Origin: an uncultured Ruminococcus sp.
GTDB taxonomy: Bacteria > Bacillota > Clostridia > Oscillospirales > Ruminococcaceae
Assembly: GCA_900545125.1 (NCBI GenBank)
Contig: UQXS01000141.1
Span: 1-6,434, forward strand
Length of the DNA stretch: 6,434 nt
Direction of reading: 5' to 3'
Shown piece by piece: positions 1 through 6,104 of this stretch. Under the pieces are notes generated by a model that saw only the letters and a list, made by a program, of their open reading frames with translations, did no database searches and was not told the DNA's origin. Position 1 is the stretch's first letter, and every line of letters starts with the position of its first letter. The translations under genes were made by a program, and so were the position numbers.

Positions 1-354
1 GGTTCGGCGGAACTCGAACCTGTGACGGGTGAACCGGAAGTATTTGTCATTGCAGGCGGCGGCAGGGGAATCAATACTTTTCGGCATCTGCAAAGATTGC
101 AGATACCTTTTGCGGCTGGAATTATCAGCGAAAACGATATTGATTTTCCTGTTGCATCTGCATTAGCTTCAGAAATGGTGTCGGAAAAAGCGTTTGAACC
201 TGTTTCTACTGAAACTTTTGATAAAGCTCTGAAAATCATTGAAAAGTGTCGGAAGGTCATAAGCTGCACCGATCGTTTCGGGACACTTGACATCGCAAAC
301 AAAAAACTTTACGATTATGCTAAGGATAATAATTTTTTAAAACAGGGACAGTGA
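1..354 (+). CDS. C-terminal fragment, probable metal-chelate (FecE/FepC-like) ABC transporter ATPase extra domain
   Basis: The reading frame is open from base 1, so the gene begins before the window. The GTG at 22 lies mid-domain and has no ribosome binding site, so it is not the start. About 117 residues are visible, ending at TGA 352-354. The fragment opens with a beta strand and glycine turn (VFVIAGGGRG), then a helix, then FAAGIISENDIDFPVA, and later FEPVS and a VISCTDRFG segment. I recognise this pattern from the domain that follows the ATPase domain in some clostridial and archaeal iron/cobalamin-type ABC ATPases (COG1120-like proteins of about 400 aa). The glycine-rich turn suggests a nucleotide- or ligand-binding Rossmann-like fold. 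No Walker or signature motif is visible because that part lies outside the window. A stand-alone Rossmann-type protein is the alternative. The gene is followed directly by a hairpin terminator, so it is the last gene of its transcript. Confidence 0.6.
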   Translation, partial: GSAELEPVTGEPEVFVIAGGGRGINTFRHLQRLQIPFAAGIISENDIDFPVASALASEMVSEKAFEPVSTETFDKALKIIEKCRKVISCTDRFGTLDIANKKLYDYAKDNNFLKQGQ

Positions 355-380
355 CTTAATAAATCACCGTCCCTGTTTTT
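339..380 (+). terminator. Rho-independent terminator, possibly bidirectional
   Basis: Stem arms 339-354 and 364-379 pair over 16 positions with one A/C mismatch (350/368). The loop is the 9 bases at 355-363, and the right arm runs into a T tract ending at 380. The left arm includes the stop codon of the upstream gene. On the minus strand the same hairpin is followed by TTTT and then A-rich sequence, so it could also stop transcription coming from the sensor kinase gene, for which no other terminator is visible between 381 and 440. Confidence 0.85.
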
Positions 381-413
381 ACTTATACCAATTCTCCGAT
401 ATTTATCTATAGT

Positions 414-428
414 ATGAGAACAAGTTCT
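414..428 (+). repeat. 15-bp repeat, inverted relative to 5693-5707
   Basis: ATGAGAACAAGTTCT occurs here, and its exact reverse complement is at 5693-5707. The core AGAAC-AA-GTTCT (417-428) is itself a palindrome apart from the central two bases. It lies 12 bases beyond the stop codon of the sensor kinase gene. The two copies bracket the whole four-gene operon. Function unknown. Confidence 0.6.
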
Positions 429-440
429 AAGAATGTACAA

Positions 441-1676
441 TCATGCTTTCTGGAAAACGCAGGTAACATTCATGAAGCCGTTTTGTGTTTCGGCAAAGAT
501 CTCACCGTTCATTTTTCTCATGAGCTGACGGCAGATATAAAGACCAAGACCGCTTCCGCTTTTTCCTTCGGCATTTATGCCACGGTGAAAGCTCTCGAAG
601 ATATGCAGGATATCCGTATCAGACAGTGTATTTCCGCTGTTTTTTACGGTAATAAGCTGACAATTTTCCTCTTCACTGAACAGTATTTCTATTTGTTTGC
701 CATCGCCGTATTTTATTGCGTTTTCGATAATATTCTGAAGAACTTCCACACTGCGTTCGATATCTCCTTTAATAATGCAGTTGCCGTAGCCGGAAATCTT
801 AAAATCGGTATGCATTATTTTTAATTTTTCGCTGTAGTAACGGAAGATATCATTTATAAGTTCCGACAGATAAAATTCCCCGTTGTTTACTTCAAGCTTT
901 ATGAGATCCTCGCTGGATGCTTTGATAATCTGCGAAATATAATTTTCTATTTCGTCAGCTTTTCCGTTGATCTTTTCTGCTGTTTCAATTTGTTTTTTCT
1001 TATCGGTGTATAGTCCCTTGGAGAGAGCCTTTGCATAGAGTTTTATTGCAGACAGCGGAGTTTTTACATCATGAGACAAAGAAAGAAGCAGGATTTTCTT
1101 TTCTTTCTGGAGTTCCAGCTCACGTTTTCTCTGTTCTTCCATATTTTCACGCAGCAGATCGATGCCCCAGATAAATTTCCCGAAAAAGCGGCTTTTTGTT
1201 TCTTTTACCGGCGGTGTAAGATTTCCCTTTGAAAGCTCATATGGGATATCTGACATTTTTTTAAACGGTCTGAGTATCTTTGTACGTATATACAGCATTA
1301 TTCCTATCGTGACCGCCGACATAATACCGAGAGCAATGTTGATGATAACCGCTGCTTTTCCTGTATCATCAGCAGGGGATGTGTAGTCGAACCGATAGAG
1401 TTCACCGTTTATCACCCTGACTGCATAGTCGCTGTCTGCGCTGTAAAAGTCGTCAGGGGAGTCGGAATATTTCACAATATCTGTAACGTATCTGCACTCT
1501 GACAGTTCATCGGAGGACAAGGAATTGTTCTCTATAAGTTCTGCCATGCGGCTGATCTCCACACGGTATGGTCTGCCGTTTATATCGTCAGGTCTTAGAA
1601 TAATGATATTTACTGATGCAAATATCACGGCGATCAGCAGTAACATTCCCACAAAAATTTTATTGAACGCTTTCAT
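441..1676 (-). CDS. HAMP-type sensor histidine kinase of the operon
   Basis: Membrane sensor kinase of 411 aa that should autophosphorylate on histidine and pass phosphate to the response regulator encoded just upstream. In order: membrane helix about residues 7-28; a short extracytoplasmic region about 29-106; a second helix about 107-130; a HAMP-like linker about 131-180; an H-box with SHDVKTPLSAIKLYAKAL (phospho-acceptor H202); an N-box around QNIIENAIKYG (N315, N319); a G1 region NSGNTLSD (346-353); an F-box IFESFHRG (359-366); and G2 GSGLGLYICRQL (374-385). The conserved Asp of G1 (DxGxG) is Asn here. The sensing loop of about 78 residues is small, which would suit a kinase that takes its signal partly from the transporter, though that is inference. 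The start overlaps the regulator stop as ATGA, with only a weak G-rich site upstream, so translation is probably coupled. It is the last gene of the operon. Confidence 0.95.
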   Translation of the reverse strand: MKAFNKIFVGMLLLIAVIFASVNIIILRPDDINGRPYRVEISRMAELIENNSLSSDELSECRYVTDIVKYSDSPDDFYSADSDYAVRVINGELYRFDYTSPADDTGKAAVIINIALGIMSAVTIGIMLYIRTKILRPFKKMSDIPYELSKGNLTPPVKETKSRFFGKFIWGIDLLRENMEEQRKRELELQKEKKILLLSLSHDVKTPLSAIKLYAKALSKGLYTDKKKQIETAEKINGKADEIENYISQIIKASSEDLIKLEVNNGEFYLSELINDIFRYYSEKLKIMHTDFKISGYGNCIIKGDIERSVEVLQNIIENAIKYGDGKQIEILFSEEENCQLITVKNSGNTLSDTDILHIFESFHRGINAEGKSGSGLGLYICRQLMRKMNGEIFAETQNGFMNVTCVFQKA

Positions 1677-2335
1677 ACAAATTTATACCCAACACCCCAG
1701 ACTGTCAGGATATGTTCCGGATGTCCGGGGTCATCCTCAATTTTCTTACGCAGCCATTTTATATGTACTGTCAGCGTCTGCATTTCGGAAAAGCTGTCGC
1801 TGCCCCATATCGTATTGAAAATGTACTCTTTTCTGAGTGTTTTTCCCATGTTTTCAGCAAGCAGGAGAAGAAGTTCAAATTCCTTTGAAGTCATGCTTAT
1901 CGGAACATCATTTTTGCTGACTTTCTTTTCCGCTTTGTTGAACTTTAAACTGCCAACGGAAAATTCATCAATAGCGTACCGGCGTTTAAAGATTCCTGCG
2001 ATTTTTGCAAGAAGAATATCAACATCATAGGGTTTTTCTATATAATCGTCAGCGCCGAGAACAAGACCGTTCAGCTTATCATCCTTGGCTGTTTTAGAAC
2101 TTACTATAAGTATCGGCGTATTGCTTTGTTCACGTATCTTGCTGCAAACGGAAAATCCATCCATGCCCGGCAGCATAATATCAAGCACTATAAGCCTTGC
2201 CCCGTATTTTTCATAAAGGGACAAGGCTTTTTCACCGCTTTCGGCAGTTGATACTGTGTAATTCTCTGCACGCAGAAAATCACACAGTACATCTGAAATT
2301 TCTTTATTATCTTCAACAATCAGAATATCGGTCAT
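1673..2335 (-). CDS. OmpR-family response regulator (receiver plus winged-helix DNA-binding domain)
   Basis: Cytoplasmic DNA-binding regulator of 220 aa from the ATG at 2335. The receiver domain (about 1-115) shows the acidic pair E8/D9 (ILIVEDN), the phospho-acceptor D52 (LIVLDIMLPGMDGF), S79 of the switch position and K101 (YIEKPYD). The C-terminal winged helix (about 123-220) has TSKEFELLLLLAEN, a recognition-helix region TLTVHIKWLRKKIEDDPG and the closing WGVGYKFV typical of OmpR-type effectors. A TTG two codons upstream (2341) is possible and sits closer to a GGAG, but the ATG forms TAATG with the ATPase stop, a common coupling arrangement, and gives the usual MTDILIVEDN start; GGAG at 2347-2350 is 11 bases ahead. 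The partner is the kinase encoded immediately downstream. The likely target is the operon's own promoter, where an 11-bp-period direct repeat lies (5532-5548). Confidence 0.95.
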   Translation of the reverse strand: MTDILIVEDNKEISDVLCDFLRAENYTVSTAESGEKALSLYEKYGARLIVLDIMLPGMDGFSVCSKIREQSNTPILIVSSKTAKDDKLNGLVLGADDYIEKPYDVDILLAKIAGIFKRRYAIDEFSVGSLKFNKAEKKVSKNDVPISMTSKEFELLLLLAENMGKTLRKEYIFNTIWGSDSFSEMQTLTVHIKWLRKKIEDDPGHPEHILTVWGVGYKFV

Positions 2336-3102
2336 TACCAACCCATCTCCATAAGCCAGTTATTAAGAGCACGTTCACGCTCTCTTATTTGAGAATCATT
2401 TTCGTACTTACCTATATTATACTCGCCTTTTATGTTTCCGTCAACTATATAGAGCACTCTTGTGCATTTTGCGGCGACTTTTACATCGTGAGTAACAAGC
2501 ATGATCGTTGTGCCGTCGTTATTAAGTCCGGTAAGTTCGTCCATGACCTCGTCGGAGGAGGTGCGGTTAAGAGCGCCTGTCGGTTCATCGGCAAAGATGA
2601 TCTTCGGGTTGTTTATCATGCTTCGGCATATACAGGCACGCTGGAGCTGACCGCCTGAAACTTCGGTTATGTCGTTGTCGGCAATGTCGATAATTCCGAG
2701 TTTCCGCATAAGTTCCTCGCCCCTGTGAACCGTTTCTTTGCGGCTTTCCTTTATCTTATCCGACTGGCAGGAGGGGAGGATGATATTGTCAAGCACTGTA
2801 AGATTTTTCAGCATATACATCTGCTGAAAGATAAATCCCATTTCGTCAAGCCTTAGTCCGGCGAGTTCCTTTTCGCTGAGTTTTGTTATATCCCTGCCGC
2901 AGAATTGTACCTCGCCTGCCGTAATGCTGTCCATGCCGGAAACTGCATACAGCAATGTAGATTTTCCCGAACCGGACGGCCCCATTATGGCGACCATTTC
3001 TCCTTCGTCGATGCTGAAATTAACATTTTTCAGCACGTTGTTCTGACGCTTGTTTATGATATATGTTTTGCAAAGATCTTTTGCGGTTAAAACTTTACTC
3101 AT
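2335..3102 (-). CDS. ABC transporter ATPase, MacB/LolD/BceA type
   Basis: Nucleotide-binding subunit of 255 aa that would dimerise and drive the FtsX-type permease encoded just upstream. Visible motifs: an aromatic-containing N-terminal strand region (DLCKTYII); Walker A GPSGSGKST (41-49); Q-loop FIFQQ (Q93); ABC signature VSGGQLQR (148-155); Walker B IIFADEP with catalytic E173; D-loop region TGALN; and switch His H205 (LVTHD). The FADEPTGALN and FIFQQ motifs are typical of the MacB/LolD/BceA branch, whose members work with FtsX-fold permeases and often act by mechanotransmission rather than by moving substrate through a classical channel. The C-terminal tail (about 225-255) is charged and ends MGW. 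An AAAGGAGC site at 3112-3119 overlaps the permease stop and sits 10 bases before the ATG. The gap to the permease is 15 bases. Confidence 0.96.
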   Translation of the reverse strand: MSKVLTAKDLCKTYIINKRQNNVLKNVNFSIDEGEMVAIMGPSGSGKSTLLYAVSGMDSITAGEVQFCGRDITKLSEKELAGLRLDEMGFIFQQMYMLKNLTVLDNIILPSCQSDKIKESRKETVHRGEELMRKLGIIDIADNDITEVSGGQLQRACICRSMINNPKIIFADEPTGALNRTSSDEVMDELTGLNNDGTTIMLVTHDVKVAAKCTRVLYIVDGNIKGEYNIGKYENDSQIRERERALNNWLMEMGW

Positions 3103-3117
3103 AGTAATTTAGCTCCT

Positions 3118-5484
3118 TTATTCAATATTAGTGGCTTCGGAGGTTTTTATCCTTCTGGTGTGAAGAGCAGTTATCCACGCTGATGCGATTGTTACTGCAA
3201 ATATGACAGCAGGATAGATAAGGAAAATTTTCAGCGGCTCGATATTGAAATCAATATCAGACGCTCCCATCATTCCAAAGACAGGCGTTATACAAAGATT
3301 TGTCATGGGGATCGAAGCGATCGCTGCCAGAATAGCAGCCGCAAGTGCTGCTATTCCGAAACGTAGTGTATGCCACTTGACTATTGTTCCGTTTGTAAAT
3401 CCGATAGCTTTCAGAATGGCTATCTGGCTGCGTTCATCTGAAATAAATGAACGTTCAACAAGTATTGTAACAAGGATAACCACAATAATTGTTATAGTCA
3501 GGAGCAGATATTGTACAGCTTCCAGAGTCGGAACTACCGATGTGCAGTCCATGCAGTATTCGGCGGCATTCATTACCTTGGCATTATCGTAAAGCTTCTT
3601 GATCCTTTCCTTGCGGCTTTCTATTTCCTTGTCTGACGGATCATCGGTAAAATCCACCTGATATTGTCTTGTGGCTGATACGAATTTCATATCCGCAGGA
3701 GCTTCATCGCTCAGTCTGATAAGTTCTCCCAGATTATTCATCGTCTGGAAGTATGCGGTTACGATGCAGTCGATTTTTTCCGAACCGAAATCAATCGTGA
3801 CCGTATCGCCAATTCTGACTCCAAGTGTTTCGGATATCTGGGGTGTTATTGCAATCTCATTTCTGTATTTTGGCGCAGTTCCTTTGGTATATTCGTATTC
3901 ATCTGCTCTGATGCCGACGCTCTGGGCGCAGGAAACCGGAATTTCCTTTCCGTCCGATGCTGCCTTGTATTTATATTGGATGTCAACGCTTAATTTGCAT
4001 GGCATACCCTCTGCTGTGATTTCGTCAGCGATGCGTTTCAATTCATTTTCAACGTCTTTTTTGCTTTTTGCACTTTCAAGTCCCATAAATTCGTCAATAC
4101 CTGATATATAAAGATCGCTTTTTGTACCGAATGTACTTATCAGATTCGGACTTTTCATTGTTGAAACCGTATTGACCAGTATCAGCACGAACAGAGTGCA
4201 AATAAAGAATGAGATGATTATTGTCATAAAGCGTCTGGGAGCGCTTAAAATATCGTTTAAAGCCATATAAAACGATGGCTTTGATTTGGTTTTTCCCAGT
4301 CTTAAAAAGCTTTTTTTGCGGAAACGTTCGCCGTTCTGTCCGCAGCGTATGGCGTCGATAGGGGTGAATTTTCTGACTTTTCCTGTACAGCTGTATGCAA
4401 ACATAAGAATTATGCATATTGTTCCTATTGTACTTGCAATATTGATGAGGAGTCCTGCATTGTTGCCGATCATCATATTTTTTGCAGACGATTGGATAAT
4501 CATATCTCCGAACGGAATACTTGCGAAAAATCCGATAATACCGCCGAATATCGACATAATAAGATACTTTATTATATACAGACTGCGTATTTTTCTGTTT
4601 TTCAGTCCGATAGCTTTCATAACGCCGATTTCCCTGTATTCTTCGGCAATGGTGAATCCGATAGAAAAGCGGAGCACGACAAATGACACGATAATAAGGC
4701 ATATGCTTAATATAAGGACAACTAAGGCAACGATCATTTCCATTACATAGCACATTTTAAGCAGATCTCTGTCGCCGGTAAAGGCAACTTTTGGAATGTC
4801 GCCTACAACGGCTTTTGCGGATTTTAAGTCGTCGGTTTCAATATATATTAGTTCAAATATGCCGTTTTCATAAATTTCTTCGTCTGCCGCAAATCTGGCG
4901 TAGTCTGTCTGATTAAGAAGAAATCTTGTATTGCCCATAAAATCCGAGCCTAAAAAAGCATCTTTTATTTTTCCGGCAATTTTGAGATCAATCTGAACAT
5001 CGCCAAGTCTGACAATGATTTCATCTCCGATTTTAAGATCGTTCTGTTCTATGAAGCTTCCGGCAATCATAACTTCACCGGGCTTTACTTCTGAAACTGC
5101 ATTGTTGTTTTCATCAAAGAAATTCATCTTTGCATTTGACATAGACTGAAACAGCGGATTATTTTTTGTTTTTGCTTTTGTTCCGTTTTTATGTCTGATG
5201 CAGTTTTCCGAGCCGGAAATGCATTCTTCTATCTTGTAGCTTTTCACGCAATCAGCCTTGTCCAGTACCGATGATGCCTTTCCGGCAGATTCGCTGCCCA
5301 TTGTGATAACTGTTAAATCTCCAATGCCGGCTTTGTCAAGATAATAGTCCGTTCCGTTCATTACGGTCAGAACGTTATTGAGTCCGCTTGCCGCAAACGT
5401 AACTGCAAGGATAATGAACATAAGCAGTATAAAGTTCATTGTTTTCTTGCGTTTCAGGTCTTTTTTAAGTATGTTCAGATACAT
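3118..5484 (-). CDS. FtsX-like ABC transporter permease, eight predicted membrane helices, two extracytoplasmic domains
   Basis: First gene of the operon; 788 aa. Hydrophobic segments by eye: about 17-38, 246-272, 302-328, 343-364, 417-438, 657-677, 706-731 and 751-775. This gives two repeats, each one helix, a large extracytoplasmic domain (about 39-245 and 439-656) and three more helices. Both repeats carry the FtsX-type coupling stretch just after their second helix: EEYREIGVMKAIGLKNRKIR (281-300) and DERSQIAILKAIGFTNGTI (683-701). This duplicated 4+4 layout differs from four-helix MacB and from ten-helix BceB with one large loop; it is closer in plan to other long clostridial FtsX-like permeases. 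The substrate is unknown; linkage to a two-component system suggests export or detoxification of an envelope-active compound. The start ATG follows a GAAAGGCGG site (5492-5500) and a promoter at 5515-5548. Confidence 0.93.
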   Translation of the reverse strand: MYLNILKKDLKRKKTMNFILLMFIILAVTFAASGLNNVLTVMNGTDYYLDKAGIGDLTVITMGSESAGKASSVLDKADCVKSYKIEECISGSENCIRHKNGTKAKTKNNPLFQSMSNAKMNFFDENNNAVSEVKPGEVMIAGSFIEQNDLKIGDEIIVRLGDVQIDLKIAGKIKDAFLGSDFMGNTRFLLNQTDYARFAADEEIYENGIFELIYIETDDLKSAKAVVGDIPKVAFTGDRDLLKMCYVMEMIVALVVLILSICLIIVSFVVLRFSIGFTIAEEYREIGVMKAIGLKNRKIRSLYIIKYLIMSIFGGIIGFFASIPFGDMIIQSSAKNMMIGNNAGLLINIASTIGTICIILMFAYSCTGKVRKFTPIDAIRCGQNGERFRKKSFLRLGKTKSKPSFYMALNDILSAPRRFMTIIISFFICTLFVLILVNTVSTMKSPNLISTFGTKSDLYISGIDEFMGLESAKSKKDVENELKRIADEITAEGMPCKLSVDIQYKYKAASDGKEIPVSCAQSVGIRADEYEYTKGTAPKYRNEIAITPQISETLGVRIGDTVTIDFGSEKIDCIVTAYFQTMNNLGELIRLSDEAPADMKFVSATRQYQVDFTDDPSDKEIESRKERIKKLYDNAKVMNAAEYCMDCTSVVPTLEAVQYLLLTITIIVVILVTILVERSFISDERSQIAILKAIGFTNGTIVKWHTLRFGIAALAAAILAAIASIPMTNLCITPVFGMMGASDIDFNIEPLKIFLIYPAVIFAVTIASAWITALHTRRIKTSEATNIE

Positions 5485-5514
5485 TTTTCTGCCGCCTTTC
5501 CGTGTTATGACATA

Positions 5515-5548
5515 ATTCTAACACAGAAATTATTAAATAATCCTTAAA
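5515..5548 (-). promoter_or_regulatory. Operon promoter with 11-bp-period direct repeat, likely response-regulator site
   Basis: On the minus strand the -10 box is TAGAAT (5515-5520), preceded by TG one base upstream (TGT-TAGAAT), an extended -10. In place of a good -35 box there is TTTAAG-N5-TTTAAT (5543-5548 and 5532-5537), part of a wider ATTATTTAA direct repeat with an 11-base period. Direct hexamers spaced one helical turn apart over the -35 region are the usual binding layout for OmpR-family activators. The repeat resembles the published streptococcal CiaR motif TTTAAG-N5-TTTAAG at 11 of 12 positions. The predicted start near 5508 gives a leader of about 24 bases. Regulation by the operon's own regulator is inference. 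Confidence 0.65.
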
Positions 5549-5556
5549 TAATAAAT

Positions 5557-5585
5557 CCGGCTGTCTGATTTTTACAGACAGCCGG
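5557..5585. terminator. Perfect 11-bp hairpin upstream of the operon promoter, possible terminator
   Basis: CCGGCTGTCTG (5557-5567) and its exact reverse complement (5575-5585) flank a 7-base loop. It lies upstream of the predicted operon promoter, so it is not part of the operon leader. The flanks are only moderately T-rich on either strand (TTGTTGTTA on plus, ATTTATTATTT on minus). It may insulate the operon from upstream transcription, or be part of the regulatory region. Structure is certain; role is uncertain. Confidence 0.55.
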
Positions 5586-5726
5586 TTGTTGTTAGAGCCT
5601 GTTTAGTATGTTTCTGCGCATATCTTTTTGGCAAATACGAACTCTAAAATAAAATGAGTACTTGCGATTGTTCTATGATTAGCTGAATATTCAGAACTTG
5701 TTCTCATTGTTTCCCGGCTTTTTCAT
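5586..5726. other. Non-coding spacer with possible insertion-sequence end
   Basis: No coding frame is supportable. The segment from about 5595 (GAGCCTGTTTAGTATG) into a TTTCTGCGCATATC stretch looks to me like the terminal sequence of an insertion sequence or its remnant, but no transposase, partner inverted repeat or target duplication is visible, so this is only a suspicion. The far end (5683-5707) carries two overlapping palindromes listed separately. Confidence 0.3.
5683..5707. repeat. Overlapping palindromes and second copy of the 15-bp inverted repeat
   Basis: CTGAATATTCAG (5683-5694) is a perfect 12-bp palindrome. It overlaps AGAACTTGTTCT (5693-5704), palindromic except for the central two bases. 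The 15 bases at 5693-5707 are the exact reverse complement of 414-428. The site lies about 190 bases upstream of the operon promoter and 20 bases past the T tract of the tRNA terminator. It could be an operator or a recombination site; neither is shown. Confidence 0.55.
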
Positions 5727-5764
5727 AAAAAATGTACCTGACTAATTATCATTCGTCAGGTACA
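5727..5764 (-). terminator. Rho-independent terminator of the tRNA-Thr gene
   Basis: Read on the minus strand, arms 5755-5764 and 5733-5742 form a perfect 10-bp stem (TGTACCTGAC and its complement) with a 12-base loop, followed by six T (A at 5727-5732 on plus). It begins 4 bases past the CCA end of the tRNA. Confidence 0.9.
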
Positions 5765-5768
5765 ATTA

Positions 5769-5843
5769 TGGAGCTGGTGACAGGAATCGAACCTGCAACC
5801 TGCGGTTTACGATACCGCTGCTCTACCTTTGAGCCACACCAGC
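5769..5843 (-). tRNA. tRNA-Thr, anticodon CGT
   Basis: Full cloverleaf of 75 bases including encoded CCA. Acceptor GCTGGTG pairs with CACCAGC (7 bp); D-stem GCTC/GAGC with a 7-base loop containing GGT; anticodon stem GCGGT/ACCGC with loop ATCGTAA, giving anticodon CGT (reads ACG, Thr); 5-base variable loop AGGTT; T-stem GCAGG/CCTGT (one G-T pair) with loop TTCGATT. The discriminator base is T (5772), followed by CCA at 5769-5771. The gene stands alone with its own promoter and terminator. The CGT species reads only ACG, so another Thr tRNA must serve the other threonine codons. Confidence 0.96.
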
Positions 5844-5862
5844 ATTTTTGAATTCAATTCAC

Positions 5863-5876
5863 ATTAAGTACTTAAT
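5863..5876. repeat. 14-bp perfect palindrome at the tRNA transcription start
   Basis: ATTAAGTACTTAAT is a perfect palindrome that begins just past the -10 box and covers the predicted transcription start. It could be chance in AT-rich DNA, an operator, or a small hairpin in the tRNA precursor. Confidence 0.4.
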
Positions 5877-5877
5877 T

Positions 5878-5906
5878 ATTATACCACATCCGGAGCAATT
5901 TGTCAA
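5878..5906 (-). promoter_or_regulatory. Consensus sigma-A promoter of the tRNA-Thr gene
   Basis: TTGACA (5901-5906) and TATAAT (5878-5883), both perfect, are separated by exactly 17 bases, with TGG before the -10 box giving an extended -10. Directly upstream (about 5910-5936) is a nearly pure A/T stretch that could serve as an UP element. Predicted start is near 5871, about 28 bases before the mature tRNA 5' end. Confidence 0.93.
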
Positions 5907-6039
5907 TAGGTTTTTATAATTTTATATTTTATACAAAAACGCATCAGGAAATACTGAAAATTTAAAGTAAAGAGATATAAATTTTTTTCGGACTTTATCC
6001 GATGAATTTTTATGTATGAAAACATACGGCAAAAAAATA
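5907..6039. other. AT-rich intergenic stretch
   Basis: No coding frame, RNA gene or convincing terminator is visible. It starts with the A/T tract upstream of the tRNA promoter. Two small hairpins occur (TCGGA-CTTTA-TCCGA at 5988-6002 and GTATG-AAAA-CATAC at 6013-6026), both too short to interpret. Confidence 0.5.
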
Positions 6040-6074
6040 TGACAAATGTCACATGAAATCAATGACATTTGTTA
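6040..6074. promoter_or_regulatory. Pair of TGACA-N2-TGTYA palindromes, candidate operator
   Basis: TGACAAATGTCA (6040-6051) and TGACATTTGTTA (6063-6074) are two copies of the same half-site pair with centres 23 bases apart. They also form a larger inverted repeat: ACAAATGTCA (6042-6051) against TGACATTTGT (6063-6072) with an 11-base spacer. The second copy ends 1 base before the -35 box at 6076. This placement fits an activator or a repressor of the ABC ATPase gene at 6301. The binding protein is not in the window and I cannot assign a family. Confidence 0.55.
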
Positions 6075-6075
6075 C

Positions 6076-6104
6076 TTGTAATGAAGCATGAATTCTGTTA
6101 AAAT
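6076..6104 (+). promoter_or_regulatory. Putative sigma-A promoter of the ABC ATPase gene at 6301
   Basis: TTGTAA (6076-6081), a 17-base spacer, and TAAAAT (6099-6104) preceded by TGT, an extended -10. The -35 box is only 4 of 6 to consensus, which fits a promoter that needs or receives regulation at the adjacent palindromes. The last base of the -10 box is also the first base of the foldback element. Confidence 0.55.

Noticed and set aside
417..428. LexA (SOS) box
   Set aside because: The Gram-positive LexA box needs GAAC-N4-GTTC; here the spacer is only 2 bases.
414..824. 136-aa plus-strand frame antisense to the sensor kinase
   Set aside because: It covers the catalytic domain of a convincing kinase gene and has no ribosome binding site or recognisable motif.
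2339..2341. TTG as the start of the response regulator
   Set aside because: Possible, but the ATG at 2335 makes a TAATG junction and gives the usual N-terminus; the difference is two codons.
4094..4753. 219-aa minus-strand frame inside the permease gene
   Set aside because: It lies in another frame of a gene with clear FtsX motifs, and its translation is rich in Tyr, Arg, Cys and Asn with no domain; a shadow.
5769..5843. Use of the tRNA-Thr 3' end as an attachment site for an integrated element carrying the operon
   Set aside because: No second copy of the tRNA 3' end is seen in the window and no integrase gene is present.
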